This document shows, in pieces, positions 35,208 to 45,179 of a DNA stretch of 64,000 nt (the stretch's first letter is position 1; the number at the start of each line of letters is the position of its first letter). The notes beneath the pieces are model-generated. The model ran no database searches, was not told the origin of the DNA, and worked only from the letters and a program-made list of their open reading frames with translations. Source of the DNA: Dyadobacter sp. CY261. GTDB taxonomy: Bacteria; Bacteroidota; Bacteroidia; Cytophagales; Spirosomataceae. The stretch spans positions 434,001 through 498,000 of the forward strand of contig NZ_JAKCPW010000002.1 of assembly GCF_021440085.1 (NCBI RefSeq). The letters are read 5' to 3'. The translations under genes were made by a program, and so were the position numbers.

Positions 35208-36080
35208 TCAGCTGTTTTTCCGGGCTGTTTTAGTTCGGCCGGTGTAGGTTATCGCGATCCCGAGCAGAATGATCACACCGCCCACGATCATTTGCAAAGT
35301 AATTTTTTCCCCAATAAAAATCCAGGCAAAAAATCCCGTCACGACCGCCTGGCTCAAAAGGCTGAGCGAAACACTTTTCGCATCCATTTGCTTCACGGCC
35401 GAACTGATCGTCAGCCATCCTAAGAGTTGACAAATCAATCCCTGCACGGCGAAAACGCCCCAGATAACCGGCTTGAAATGCCAGACCGGCTGGTCGAAAA
35501 TAAGGCAGATCGCGAAAAGATAAATGCTTGAAACGGCCATACTAATAGTCATGAAGCTGACGATATCGATGCGGTTCAATACGGTTTTACTAATGAGCAT
35601 GTACGATGCGTAAAGTATGCCTGAAAGTACGGCCAGCGCGAAACCCAGGTCGAGACGCATGCTTGTAAATGTCTCTATTCCAATGAGTATAACCATTCCG
35701 AAAAGTGCCACTAGTGTGCCTAGCCAAAAACGGGAACCTGGTTTATCGGGTAGGAAAAGGAATGTTCCGACGCCTACCCAGACAGGCGATAGGTTGGTCA
35801 GCAATGTGGCCTGTGTGGCATTGGAATACTGAATAGAGAGATTCCAAACCGCGATGTCGGTGGCAAAAATGATACCGCAAAGCCCGATGGGCAGCCAGAG
35901 AGTGGCCGAAGGTACCGTAAATTTTTTGCGGAAAACTACGTAAGGAAGTAAAAACAGCAGCCCGAGAAACATCCGGTAAAATGCCGAAGTAATACCTGAA
36001 ACCGGCGCCCATTTGACCAGTACTGGGAAAATGCTGATGCTGATGATCCCTATAATCAGGTTAATGCGGGGATTTGACAT
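35208..36080 (-). CDS. EamA/DMT-superfamily inner-membrane transporter
   Basis: 290 residues from the ATG at 36080, which begins just before the first helix (INLIIGIISISIFPVLVKW); the ATG at 36116 would prepend twelve residues. Ten hydrophobic helices fall in two EamA halves, with PVWVGVGTFLFL closing the first and SLLSQAVVTGFFAWIFIGEKI in the second, the classic internal repeat. It likely exports or imports a small metabolite. It is convergent with the upstream kinase and divergent from the DUF1801 gene. Substrate cannot be assigned. Confidence 0.9.
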   Translation of the reverse strand: MSNPRINLIIGIISISIFPVLVKWAPVSGITSAFYRMFLGLLFLLPYVVFRKKFTVPSATLWLPIGLCGIIFATDIAVWNLSIQYSNATQATLLTNLSPVWVGVGTFLFLPDKPGSRFWLGTLVALFGMVILIGIETFTSMRLDLGFALAVLSGILYASYMLISKTVLNRIDIVSFMTISMAVSSIYLFAICLIFDQPVWHFKPVIWGVFAVQGLICQLLGWLTISSAVKQMDAKSVSLSLLSQAVVTGFFAWIFIGEKITLQMIVGGVIILLGIAITYTGRTKTARKNS

Positions 36081-36132
36081 AAATCGGATAAATTCAGGGC
36101 AAAGATAGGGAATCACCTAAACCGGAAAACTA

Positions 36133-36483
36133 TTGCGGGAAATCGATCGCTATTTCATGGAAAAGCCGGAACCGACGCGGAGTTGCCTGCTGGCGCTGCG
36201 GCATCTTGTATTGAACTTTGATTCGCAAATTCAGGAAGTTTGGCAATACAAAATGCCTTTTTACAAACTCGGTACCAAGCGGCTTTGCTATTTATGGGAT
36301 GACAAGAAAACCGGTCGGCCATATTTGGGCATTGTAGACGGATTCCTGTTACGACATCCGTTGCTCGTAGCTGAAAAGCGTTCCAGGATGAAAATATTGC
36401 TGATTGATCCGGCCAAGGACCTGCCGCTCGAAACGATTCGTGAAATATTGGAGCAAGCTGCGGCTAATCTTCGGCTTCAATAG
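36133..36483 (+). CDS. DUF1801 (YdhG-like) protein
   Basis: 116 residues from a TTG at 36133; the ATG at 36157 would remove IDRYF, which belongs to the domain, so the longer form is preferred. The order is a helix with LLALRHLVLNF, then VWQYKMPFYKLGTKRLCYLWDDKK and a C-terminal helix ETIREILEQAAANLRL, matching DUF1801. The fold is related to iron-sulfur-delivery frataxin-like proteins, but its role is unknown. Its 3' end overlaps the convergent ywbE gene by 20 bases. Confidence 0.75.
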   Translation: MREIDRYFMEKPEPTRSCLLALRHLVLNFDSQIQEVWQYKMPFYKLGTKRLCYLWDDKKTGRPYLGIVDGFLLRHPLLVAEKRSRMKILLIDPAKDLPLETIREILEQAAANLRLQ

Positions 36484-36673
36484 TTTTCACGCGCCCGATC
36501 TCTCCCGACTCCAGCCGTACCTTAATGCCATGCGTATGCACAGGTGCTTTTGTGAGAATATCTTTCACAATCCCCTGGGTCAGTTTTCCACTGCGCTGGT
36601 CTTTTTTGAGCACGATCGAAACAGCAAGTCCCGGTGCAATATTTTTTCTTTCGGTGCCTGACAATAAAGCCAT
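36464..36673 (-). CDS. ywbE: YwbE-family (DUF2196) small protein
   Basis: 69 residues, full length for the family. The sequence (NIAPGLAVSIVLKKDQRSGKLTQGIVKDIL, then HGIKVRLESGEIGRVK) is the compact beta-barrel typical of YwbE, which is widespread and of unknown biochemical role. It starts two bases downstream of the FUSC gene's stop and is probably co-transcribed with it. Confidence 0.9.
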   Translation of the reverse strand: MALLSGTERKNIAPGLAVSIVLKKDQRSGKLTQGIVKDILTKAPVHTHGIKVRLESGEIGRVKTIEAED

Positions 36674-36675
36674 GT

Positions 36676-38916
36676 TTACGCTACTTTCGCAGGTTTTATT
36701 TTTTGAACAATTTTGATTTCGTCGATTGAAATGGTGCTGATCAATTCGAAAAGACCATTAATCGTTTTTAAGTCTGAAAGCATTTTGCGCGCCGGCGACT
36801 GGTCGGCCTTTTCAATGCCTAACTCCTTGATTTCTTTTTTACGTTTGGCGAGCAATTCGACCAGTCGCTGGTTTTGAGGTAGCGATTCCCTTGCAATTTC
36901 GAGGCTATTACCGGTTTTCCCATCAATAATGTCCATAGCAGCCTGTAATTGCCGGTCGATCTGCCGGATCATCATTTCAAATTCCACTGAAAATTCGGAG
37001 TATTCCAACGTCTGCGCATAAGTGGAAAGTGACGCGATGTAGGAAGTGAGCATATGGCTCGTCGCGACGAACTGGTGGTATTCCTCCATATTCATTTGCT
37101 GCCGCTTCGGTTCGGAAAGCATTTTCTGGAAATTATCGGAAAGGTTGGCCATCGCGATGATCGCATTTTTTCTCAATATCTTCAATTCGTTAATATCCAG
37201 TTCCTTGCCTGTGAATTTGGCTGCAACCAGATCGAAATAATTCCGGTTGGCATTCACAGCCTCTTTCATATACTGCTTGATCTGCGAATGTTCCCAAACC
37301 GGCAGCACATAGGAAGAAATGATAAAGGCGATTGCCGACCCGATCACCGTATCGACTACCCGGTCTTGCAAAACGGCCGTCACATGTTGCGGATTGAGGA
37401 AATGGAACGACAGGATCACATATAAGGTAATGCTGATAGACGCGATGAAATAATTGATTTTCAGGAAACTGTAAGCAAGGATCATCGCAATCATCATCAG
37501 GATGAACAACGGCGTGCTTTCATTAATAAGGTAAAGAAAAAGGAACCCGAGGGTTACGCCCACAATGGTTCCGCCGATCCGGTGAATGTTCCGCTGCTTG
37601 GTAATGCTGAATGCCGGTTTGAGGATCACCGCAATCGTCAGCAATATCCAGTATCCATGTCCGACAGCAAAGAACAATGAGGCAATATACCCGGCTAGCA
37701 AACCGAGCGTAACCCGCACTGCGTGCCGGAAATGGCTGGATTTTAATGAAAGATTGTCGAGCAGAATACGCGGATGATAGTCTTGCTTAGGCGTGAAATC
37801 TGCGGCTTCAACGGTCAGCTTATAATCTTTGCTGACATCGGCTTCATATTTTGTGGCTCTATGCAGTTTTTTGACGCGTTCGGTAACGTCCTGTAAGCTG
37901 TTCAGAATCTGGCGCAACATGATAAAATCCTCCATGTTGTCATGGTTCATCTTATGTTCGCGCATACGCTCGAAAGCACGCTGGCACTTGTTGAATGCCT
38001 CGTCGAGATCGTGGCGCGGATGGGACGCATAACCACTTTGAATAGCCAGACCGATTTGCTGGATTTCAGCAGCAAGCCAGGTAATGTAAGTTCCGAATAG
38101 CCGCAATACCTTGGTATGGTCGAATGCGCGGTGCAGGTTGGAATAATTCTGCTGTGAGTTGAGAATGCGCTCGAACAGGTCGATGCTATCCAGGAACATC
38201 AGCATCAGAATGCGGCTTTTAGTCGTCGATTCGGTTACGATCTCCCGCGTTTTGAAGAGGATTTCGCGAAGGTTTTCATGATTTTCACGAAGTATGACCT
38301 GCTGATGGACCATCCGGTTAAATAGCTCGTCATAGTTTGGATTGGCAAAATAATAGCCGGCTTTGATAGAGAGCAGTTTGCCCAGCTCAACAAAATTCTC
38401 GCCCAATAGCTGCTGGATGAGTTTGTAAGGCAGCAGCTTTTGTAAAACCATAAACAATATAAAATACCAGATTCCACCCGCAGAAAATATGGCCGCGGTC
38501 CGGAACACCATATCGCCGCTCAGATGATCGTCAATGTTAAATACAAAAACCAGCAGCGCGATTAGCCCGATACTGTTCACGCGGTTGCCATAAACGCCTA
38601 CCAGCGAGAAGAACATGCCGAAGACGATGATCTCCAGGAAAATGATCAAATGGAAATGCCGGAGATAGCCGGTTATAAAAGCAACGACAAAACAGGTTCC
38701 GATCGCCGCGAGTAACGCATTTCTTCTTCTGTGATAAGGACCGGGATTGTCTGTTCCACCGATGAGCAAAGTGCCGAGCGGAAATGCAATCATCTCACTC
38801 AGAACACCATAATGATTGAAAATGAGACTTGGAATAACCGTCCCGAGCGTTAGACGTACACCGGTCGACAGGTAATGGCTGGAAATAAATTTTTTGAACT
38901 CGTCGAGGTAATTCAT
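36676..38916 (-). CDS. FUSC-family inner-membrane protein (YccS/YhfK-like)
   Basis: 746 residues in the FUSC arrangement: an N-terminal block of about six helices (GVRLTLGTVIPSLIF, LLAAIGTCFVVAFITGYL), a long cytoplasmic helical part around 180-390, a second block of helices (HAVRVTLGLLAGYIASLFFAVGHGYWILLTIAVIL, IGGTIVGVTLGFLFLY) and a C-terminal cytoplasmic helical tail. The FUSC domain recalls aromatic-acid exporters such as AaeB, and a transport or export role is plausible but unproven. It is preceded by a 240-base interval shared with the divergent HPP gene and followed at once by ywbE. Confidence 0.88.
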   Translation of the reverse strand: MNYLDEFKKFISSHYLSTGVRLTLGTVIPSLIFNHYGVLSEMIAFPLGTLLIGGTDNPGPYHRRRNALLAAIGTCFVVAFITGYLRHFHLIIFLEIIVFGMFFSLVGVYGNRVNSIGLIALLVFVFNIDDHLSGDMVFRTAAIFSAGGIWYFILFMVLQKLLPYKLIQQLLGENFVELGKLLSIKAGYYFANPNYDELFNRMVHQQVILRENHENLREILFKTREIVTESTTKSRILMLMFLDSIDLFERILNSQQNYSNLHRAFDHTKVLRLFGTYITWLAAEIQQIGLAIQSGYASHPRHDLDEAFNKCQRAFERMREHKMNHDNMEDFIMLRQILNSLQDVTERVKKLHRATKYEADVSKDYKLTVEAADFTPKQDYHPRILLDNLSLKSSHFRHAVRVTLGLLAGYIASLFFAVGHGYWILLTIAVILKPAFSITKQRNIHRIGGTIVGVTLGFLFLYLINESTPLFILMMIAMILAYSFLKINYFIASISITLYVILSFHFLNPQHVTAVLQDRVVDTVIGSAIAFIISSYVLPVWEHSQIKQYMKEAVNANRNYFDLVAAKFTGKELDINELKILRKNAIIAMANLSDNFQKMLSEPKRQQMNMEEYHQFVATSHMLTSYIASLSTYAQTLEYSEFSVEFEMMIRQIDRQLQAAMDIIDGKTGNSLEIARESLPQNQRLVELLAKRKKEIKELGIEKADQSPARKMLSDLKTINGLFELISTISIDEIKIVQKIKPAKVA

Positions 38917-39159
38917 GAGTCAGGTCACGGTGTACTATTGCAATACTACTATTTTAAATCTCACAACCAACAAAAGGTGTACCAAATTTTGGACGTCTAT
39001 CCGCCGGAGCGAGGGGCGAACCCAGGCTGTTTTTAGTATCTTTGAGAGGGAATAGGAGAGGCTATCGGTAGGTACTTCTGACAGTTCCGTTAATTTTCGA
39101 ACCATTGCTATCCCGTTATAGTTCTATTTTACACGACTTCAACCAAAAGTTTTCAAATT

Positions 39160-39750
39160 TTGAGAAAAAGGATCAGACGTAACGCAAGATTGGTCCGTTA
39201 CGTAGTTTACAAGGAAACATTAATAGACTTCAAAGATCATTTCTGGACTTTTGTAGGGTCATTTTTAGGCATTGGCCTAGTCGGCTTGCTTAACGATCAG
39301 AAATTCACCGATTCCGACTCATTATTCCTGATAGGTTCCTTTGGCGCATCGTCGGTACTGATTTATGGCATTGTGAACAGCCCGCTCGCACAGCCGCGTA
39401 ACCTCATTGGCGGACACGTATTATGTGCGCTCGTTGGCGTGACGGTCCATAAGATCATTCCCGATCAGATCTGGCTTTCGTCTGCCTTCGCCGTCTCTAT
39501 TTCAATTGTATTAATGCAAGTGACCAAAACTTTGCACCCACCAGGCGGCGCCACGGCCCTAATCGCTAATATCGGATCGGAGAAAATCAAAGCGTTGGGT
39601 TATATGTATGTCCTAAGCCCTGTGCTGAGTGGTGTCCTGATCCTGCTTTTCGTCGCTGTGGCGGTCAACCGGTTCGCGGCGCATCGCAAATATCCTGCTA
39701 ACAAAAACTGGTATAAAGTGTGGGAGCGAAAGTATTTCACAAGGGTTTGA
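39160..39750 (+). CDS. HPP-family inner-membrane protein
   Basis: 196 residues from a TTG at 39160, with no nearby ATG. Four to five hydrophobic helices are present, with the signature LHPPGGATALIANI, which names the HPP family. Members have been linked to nitrite transport in cyanobacteria and chloroplasts; that role is not shown here. Upstream, TATCTTTG at 39037-39044 matches the Bacteroidota -7 element but has no clear -33 partner. A perfect bidirectional hairpin separates it from ferritin. Confidence 0.88.
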   Translation: MRKRIRRNARLVRYVVYKETLIDFKDHFWTFVGSFLGIGLVGLLNDQKFTDSDSLFLIGSFGASSVLIYGIVNSPLAQPRNLIGGHVLCALVGVTVHKIIPDQIWLSSAFAVSISIVLMQVTKTLHPPGGATALIANIGSEKIKALGYMYVLSPVLSGVLILLFVAVAVNRFAAHRKYPANKNWYKVWERKYFTRV

Positions 39751-39753
39751 AAC

Positions 39754-39785
39754 AAAAATAGCTGCTCTTTCGGGCAGCTATTTTT
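39754..39785. terminator. Bidirectional intrinsic terminator between HPP and ferritin genes
   Basis: AAAAATAGCTGC (39754-39765) pairs perfectly with GCAGCTATTTTT (39774-39785), giving A and U tracts on both sides. It serves the two convergent genes. Confidence 0.9.
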
Positions 39786-39804
39786 GCATTATAAAGAATC
39801 TATA

Positions 39805-40329
39805 TTATTCGTCGTGACCGATTTTGGCAACGGCTTTATCTATTTCATACAGGCCTGTCCCTTCTTCGCCGATTACATCGAACAGCTCAATTGCGCGGCG
39901 CGCGTTGTCTTCTTCCTCGATTTGCTCGCTTACGAACCATTGCAGGAAATTTTCGGTGCCATAATCTTCTTCTCTGCGGGCTGCTGTTACAATGCGGTTG
40001 ATCGATTGCGTTACTGCAATCTCGCTTTGAAGTGCTGTTTCAAACACGCTTCTGAAAGTAGGATATTCTTGCTTCACGCCTGAAACTTCGGGAGAGATCG
40101 CTGTACCGCCAACTGTCATCAGGTAGTTGAAGATTTTCAGCATATGGCCGCGTTCTTCGTCGGATTGTTTGAGGAAATAGTTGGCGCTGCGTTTAAAACC
40201 ATTGCGGTCACACCACGATGCCATTGCAAGGTATTTGGCAGAAGCTTCGGCTTCCATCTTCACCTGGTTGTTCAAAAGTATCTCTATTTCCTCTTTGAGG
40301 GAAGTACGTGCTCTAAGTAAGTCTTTCAT
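39805..40329 (-). CDS. ftnA: Non-haem ferritin
   Basis: 174 residues, usual size. Ferroxidase residues appear in NNQVKMEAEASAKYLAMASW (Glu), SDEERGHMLKIFNYL (Glu-Glu-x-x-His) and FVSEQIEEEDNARRAI. It forms a 24-subunit cytoplasmic cage that oxidises Fe(II) and stores Fe(III). The gene stands alone, convergent with HPP. Confidence 0.93.
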   Translation of the reverse strand: MKDLLRARTSLKEEIEILLNNQVKMEAEASAKYLAMASWCDRNGFKRSANYFLKQSDEERGHMLKIFNYLMTVGGTAISPEVSGVKQEYPTFRSVFETALQSEIAVTQSINRIVTAARREEDYGTENFLQWFVSEQIEEEDNARRAIELFDVIGEEGTGLYEIDKAVAKIGHDE

Positions 40330-40440
40330 GATGTTGCTTGTTTATTCGTGTCTTAACAAGTGCAAATATCATGCGAAAGTTCATGATTCCAAATCATTTT
40401 AGATATTTGGAAACGGTCTAATGTAGTCTTAATGAGTTAT

Positions 40441-40851
40441 TTAGACTAATTCTCGTTCGGAAAAGAGAACTTGGTGTAGCATGGAGTTGAGTTCGATCGC
40501 GAAGTGTGTACCGTTTACAAGTTCGCGCAACTGAATCACTTCGCACAAAGTCATTTTGTGCGCAATGTTCAATCTAGGGGCTTCAACGAACTCATAGTCA
40601 GACTCGTCGGAGAGATCAAAAATTTTGCTGTGGATATCGATGCTGTTAATAAACCGGCGAAAACTTAGAAAATCCAGAATTTTGAAAGAGGCTTGAATTT
40701 CACCAAAGTGAAGAATAATTCGGGAAGTTAAATCACACTGTACGCTGTGACCTTTCGCGGTACTGAACAATTCATTCTGGGTATTCACTGACAGCAAGGA
40801 ATTTGAATCGTGGAAATTGTTGCACAAAGATAGATTCAAACTTTTTGCCAA
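40441..40851 (-). CDS. Conserved hypothetical protein, possibly DUF6686-like
   Basis: 136 residues, no signal peptide. The core CDLTSRIILHFGEIQASFKI followed by LDFLSFRRFINSI resembles the strand-strand-helix order I recall for DUF6686 proteins of Cytophagales, which usually carry a CxxC; only part of that is present here. The second half (MTLCEVIQLRELVNGTHFAI, LNSMLHQVL) is helical. It lies about 100 bases downstream of glnS on the same strand and may be read from it. Function unknown. Confidence 0.6.
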   Translation of the reverse strand: MAKSLNLSLCNNFHDSNSLLSVNTQNELFSTAKGHSVQCDLTSRIILHFGEIQASFKILDFLSFRRFINSIDIHSKIFDLSDESDYEFVEAPRLNIAHKMTLCEVIQLRELVNGTHFAIELNSMLHQVLFSERELV

Positions 40852-40950
40852 GCAAGTTATTTGTAAACGATCTAATTAAAAGAATTCAAACCAACCAATC
40901 TGCACCCTCTGCCGTCGGCCTAAGCCGACGGAAAAGATTGATTTCTATTT

Positions 40951-42621
40951 TCAATTTGCGGTCTTCGCCCAGTTATCCCGCAACGTCGCCGTCCGGTTAA
41001 ATACAAGCTTTTCCGCAGTGCTATCCGGATCTTTCGCGAAATAACCTTTACGTAGGAACTGGAAGGATTCACCTTCACTTGCTTCGAGCAATGCAGGTTC
41101 GGCGTAGCCGGTAATGATATGCAATGAATCGGCGTTCAGGTAATCCTTGAAATCGCCATCTTCGGAAGACGGGTCTTCAACGGAAAACAAGCGATCATAT
41201 AAACGTACCTCCACTTCCAAAGCATGCGCAACAGAAACCCAATGTAAGGTTCCTTTTACATTAATGCCTGTGGTATCCTGTCCGCTTTTGCTGTTTTCGA
41301 TGTAGGTACAGCGAACTTCGGTGATTTCACCGTTTTCATCTTTCACGAAATCATCGCATTGGATAATGTAAGCGCCTTTCAACCGGACCATTTTTCCAGG
41401 GGCAAGTCGGAAGTATTTCTTCGATGGCGTTTCCATGAAGTCTTCCTTTTCGATGAAAATCTCGCGTGAAAATGGAATATCCCGATTACCTGTCGAAATG
41501 TCTTCGGGGTTATTTTCGCTGTGGCACATTTCGGTGACGCCCTCCGGAAAATTGGTAATGACCACTTTCAAAGGATCGAGCACAACCATTCTGCGCAATG
41601 CCTGCTTATTAAGGTCTTCACGCACGCAGAATTCCAACAGTCCGACATCGACTATATTTTCGCGTTTTGCAATGCCGATGCGGTCGCAGAAATCGCGGAT
41701 ACTGAATGCCGTGTAACCTCTTCGACGCATCCCGCTGATCGTCGGCATACGCGGGTCGTCCCAGCCGCTTACGTGTCCTTCCTGCACCAGTTGGAGCAAC
41801 TTGCGCTTGCTGGTCACGGTGTAATTCAGGTTACGGCGTGCAAATTCGTATTGATGTGAAGTGTAAATGCCCAGTTTTTCGATCAGCCAATCGTACAGCT
41901 CACGATGCGGGGCAAATTCCAAAGTACAGATCGAATGCGTGACCGTTTCGATGGCATCGCTTTGACCGTGCGCAAAGTCGTACATTGGGTAAATGCACCA
42001 TTTGTCGCCCGTGCGGTGGTGGTGCGCATGCTTAATGCGGTACAGGATGGGATCACGCATAAGCATATTGATGTGTGCCATGTCGATTCTGGCGCGTAAT
42101 GTACGGCTGCCGTCGGGGAATGCACCGTTTTTCATTTGTTCGAAAAGTGCAAGATTTTCCTCTACGCTGCGGTTCCGGTACGGGCTGTCTTTTCCCGGTT
42201 CCGTGGGCGTACCTTTCAACGTGGCAATCTCTTCCGAAGTGGAGTCGTCGACATAGGCCAGGCCTTCGTTGATCAGCTTGATCGCGTACCCGTAAAGCAC
42301 ATCGAAATAGTCTGAAGCGTAGTGCTCGTTCTCCCATTCGAAACCCAGCCAACGGATGTCATTCTTGATATTTTCAACAAATTCGGTGTCTTCTGTCACC
42401 GGATTCGTGTCGTCAAATCGCAGATTGGTATAACCCGGAAATTTCTTGGTCAGCCCGAAATTCAGGCAAATGCTGGTAGCATGCCCAATGTGCAGATAGC
42501 CATTAGGTTCGGGTGGAAAGCGTGTGATAATCCGGGTATATTTTCCTGATTGCAGGTCAGTGTCAATAATCTCCTCGATAAAATTCAGGCTTTTCTCTTC
42601 TTTTTTCTCTTCCGTAATCAT
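40951..42621 (-). CDS. glnS: Glutaminyl-tRNA synthetase
   Basis: 556 residues from the ATG at 42621; an ATG at 42648 would add nine weak residues. Class I signatures are PPEPNGYLHIGHATSICLNFG (HIGH) and TVTSKRKLLQLV (KMSKS equivalent). The catalytic core includes RFDDTNP and GWDDPRMPTISGMRRRGYT, and the C-terminal beta-barrels (KYFRLAPGKMVRLKGAYII) recognise the anticodon. It charges tRNA-Gln with glutamine and ATP. Direct charging implies that a GatCAB route for Gln is not needed. It is divergent from truA by about 100 bases. Confidence 0.97.
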   Translation of the reverse strand: MITEEKKEEKSLNFIEEIIDTDLQSGKYTRIITRFPPEPNGYLHIGHATSICLNFGLTKKFPGYTNLRFDDTNPVTEDTEFVENIKNDIRWLGFEWENEHYASDYFDVLYGYAIKLINEGLAYVDDSTSEEIATLKGTPTEPGKDSPYRNRSVEENLALFEQMKNGAFPDGSRTLRARIDMAHINMLMRDPILYRIKHAHHHRTGDKWCIYPMYDFAHGQSDAIETVTHSICTLEFAPHRELYDWLIEKLGIYTSHQYEFARRNLNYTVTSKRKLLQLVQEGHVSGWDDPRMPTISGMRRRGYTAFSIRDFCDRIGIAKRENIVDVGLLEFCVREDLNKQALRRMVVLDPLKVVITNFPEGVTEMCHSENNPEDISTGNRDIPFSREIFIEKEDFMETPSKKYFRLAPGKMVRLKGAYIIQCDDFVKDENGEITEVRCTYIENSKSGQDTTGINVKGTLHWVSVAHALEVEVRLYDRLFSVEDPSSEDGDFKDYLNADSLHIITGYAEPALLEASEGESFQFLRKGYFAKDPDSTAEKLVFNRTATLRDNWAKTAN

Positions 42622-42725
42622 ACTAAAATGAAATTTTCCAATTTTCAAAGTTAACCTTCTTCCTGCAAATTCCGCAATCGGCTCCGCGAAATCGTAAATC
42701 CGGAGGTTTGGCTTAATTTTGCGAC

Positions 42726-43469
42726 ATGCGCTATTTTCTAGAATTCAGTTATCGGGGTACGGCTTATAACGGCTGGCAGAAACAGAACAACGCATTGGGC
42801 GTCCAGGAAGTCCTGGAAACGGCCCTGGCGAAAATCCTGAGAATGCCCGTTGAGCTCACCGGTAGCAGCCGTACAGATACGGGTGTCCATGCAGAACAAC
42901 AATTTGCCCATTTTGATTTGCCAGAAGCGGTTGCCGACACCGATTTGTTTGTATATAAACTCAATGCACTGATTCCAAGGGATATCGCCGTCCAACGGCT
43001 GATCCTCGTCGGAGATGAAGTACATTCAAGGTTTGCGGCGACGCACCGCAAATATGAATACCGCATTACGTATCAAAAGAGTCCATTTCTGACTGACCTG
43101 GCATGTCAGATGAGGCCAAATCTTGATGTAGCGCTAATGAACCAGGCGGCTGCATTGCTGCTCGTTCATAACGATTTCGAGAGTTTTAGCAAGATCCACA
43201 CGAACGTCAATAATTTCCGTTGTACCATCAATGAGGCCCGCTGGGTCGAAACGGGGGTAATGCTGGTATTTCATGTCAGGGCTAATCGTTTTTTGCGGGG
43301 TATGGTGCGGGCGTTAGTGGGCACAATGCTTGAAGTGGGGCGGCGCAAGATCACGGTCGATGATTTTGAACAGATAATCCTTTCCCGAAACAGGAAAAAT
43401 GCCGGAGCGCAAGCCCCGGCAGAAGGTTTGTTTCTGGTGGAAGTCGGTTATCCAGACTCGCTGTTTTAG
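42726..43469 (+). CDS. truA: tRNA pseudouridine synthase A
   Basis: 247 residues, standard length. The catalytic aspartate is Asp51 in GSSRTDTGVHAEQQFAHF; RKYEYRI, DFESFSK and FLRGMVRALVGTMLEVGR are the other family motifs. It isomerises uridines 38-40 in the tRNA anticodon stem. TAATTTTG at 42713-42720 matches the Bacteroidota -7 box a few bases before the ATG, so the transcript may be nearly leaderless. Convergent with the dehydrogenase, six bases apart. Confidence 0.96.
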   Translation: MRYFLEFSYRGTAYNGWQKQNNALGVQEVLETALAKILRMPVELTGSSRTDTGVHAEQQFAHFDLPEAVADTDLFVYKLNALIPRDIAVQRLILVGDEVHSRFAATHRKYEYRITYQKSPFLTDLACQMRPNLDVALMNQAAALLLVHNDFESFSKIHTNVNNFRCTINEARWVETGVMLVFHVRANRFLRGMVRALVGTMLEVGRRKITVDDFEQIILSRNRKNAGAQAPAEGLFLVEVGYPDSLF

Positions 43470-43475
43470 GATTAT

Positions 43476-45068
43476 CTAAATGCTATCCCTGGTTTGCGCA
43501 TTATCCACCAATCTGAGAATTCCCAACGGATTATCGTTCTTTAATTCGTCCGGCAAGAGCGAATCCGGCCAGTTCTGGAACGATTGCGGCCGGACGAAAC
43601 GCAATATCGAATGCCTGCCAACCGAAGTAAATTTCGAATCCGCAGTCGCCGGGAATGGCCCACCGTGATGAATGGAGGGGCAAACTTCGACGCCGGTAGG
43701 GACGCCATTCATAATAAAGCGGCCGGAAATCCTGGCTAGTTGCCGCACGATCTTCGGATATGCTTCAATCTCCGACTCTTCAGCAATCAGTGTTGCTGTA
43801 AGCTGCCCTTTCAAATGTGAAACCGCTTCATAAAGTTCCTCAGTATTTTCACAAACGATCAATAAAGAAAAAGGCCCGAAAACTTCTTCGTGCAATTTGG
43901 GATTGGCAATGAAATCTTTTCCGGAAACCATTGCAATGGACGCTTCCGCCTGGTTATCACCCTCCGCATGTTTATCCGAAATGGCTAATACCGACACATT
44001 AGCCTGTTCCAATGCTTCCCCACGTAGCTTGTTGTAGTTTTTGCAAATACCAGCCGTCAGCATGGTGGCGGAAGGAGTGTTCAAAATTTCCGCTTTATAT
44101 GAATTTTGAAATAAATCTAATCCCTCTGTTTTTGTAATAAATACCAATCCGGGATTAGTGCAAAACTGCCCCGCACCCAGGCTTACCGAGGCTGCCAGTA
44201 TTTTTCCGAGATTTTCTGCATTGTTTTTCAAATATTCTGGCAAAACCACGATGGGATTCACACTGCCCATCTCCGCGAACACAGCAATAGGTTCTTCGCG
44301 CTCCTGGGCTAGCCGGTAAAGCGCCATCCCGCCTTTGTACGAGCCCGTAAATCCGACAGCCTTGCTCACCAGATGTTTGACCAATGCTGCCCCGACTTCA
44401 AAACCATCATCATATAGCATCGAAAAGGTTCCCTCAGGCATGCCAGTACGACGGGCAGCGCTTAAGATAGCTTGCGCGGTCAGATCGCTCACGCCCGGAT
44501 GCGCGGCGTGAGCTTTCACAATAACCGGGTTGCCAGCCGCCAACGCTGGTCCGGTATCCACGCCGGCGACGGAGTAGGCGAATGGGAAATTGCTCGATCC
44601 AAATACGATCACTGGGCCGATCGGGACGAGCATTTTACGAATATCCGGCTTTGGAACCGGAGTCCGTTGAGGCTGAGCCGTATCGATGGAGGCATCTATC
44701 CACGAACCTTCACGAAGCAAGTCAGCAAATTGGGTAAGCTGACTGATCGTCCGGGCACGTTCGCCTTGCAGACGTGCAATAGGCAACCCGGTTTCAAGGG
44801 TGGCACGTTCGAGCAATTGATCACCCAGAGCCAGTATTTCTTCGGTAATGGCGATAAGAAAATCGGCACGTTTCGCAGCCGGGACTTGGGCGTAAGCATC
44901 AAATGCCTCTTTGGCCAGTTCCATGGTGCGATTTACTTCGCCGATGGTAGCACAATGAAATGCTTCCGGAAGAAATGAGTCGGTCGCAGGGGCATATGCC
45001 TGGAACTCGCGCTCGCCCTCTGACGATAGCGCGTATCCTATGAAATTTTTACCTTGAATGGTCGCCAT
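43476..45068 (-). CDS. Aldehyde dehydrogenase, probable alpha-ketoglutaric semialdehyde dehydrogenase type
   Basis: 530 residues. NAD(P)-binding segments are PIGPVIVFGSSNFPFAYSV and NPVIVKAH; catalytic Glu266 lies in FAEMGSVNPIVVLP and Cys303 in GAGQFCTNPGLVF. FAEMGSxNP and GQFCTxPG are typical of the ketoglutaric-semialdehyde/2,5-dioxovalerate subgroup that ends the pentose, uronate and hydroxyproline oxidation routes. No other gene of these pathways is adjacent, so substrate is inferred. It follows moxR on the same strand by about 110 bases. Confidence 0.82.
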   Translation of the reverse strand: MATIQGKNFIGYALSSEGEREFQAYAPATDSFLPEAFHCATIGEVNRTMELAKEAFDAYAQVPAAKRADFLIAITEEILALGDQLLERATLETGLPIARLQGERARTISQLTQFADLLREGSWIDASIDTAQPQRTPVPKPDIRKMLVPIGPVIVFGSSNFPFAYSVAGVDTGPALAAGNPVIVKAHAAHPGVSDLTAQAILSAARRTGMPEGTFSMLYDDGFEVGAALVKHLVSKAVGFTGSYKGGMALYRLAQEREEPIAVFAEMGSVNPIVVLPEYLKNNAENLGKILAASVSLGAGQFCTNPGLVFITKTEGLDLFQNSYKAEILNTPSATMLTAGICKNYNKLRGEALEQANVSVLAISDKHAEGDNQAEASIAMVSGKDFIANPKLHEEVFGPFSLLIVCENTEELYEAVSHLKGQLTATLIAEESEIEAYPKIVRQLARISGRFIMNGVPTGVEVCPSIHHGGPFPATADSKFTSVGRHSILRFVRPQSFQNWPDSLLPDELKNDNPLGILRLVDNAQTRDSI

Positions 45069-45179
45069 TTTGATGATGTGGAATAGTGATTAGCTTAAAA
45101 AACAAAAGTTTGTGCCATCCTCAGATAACACAAACCTAATATGTTGAAATAGTAAATTCTACTGATCCGAAAACCGGTT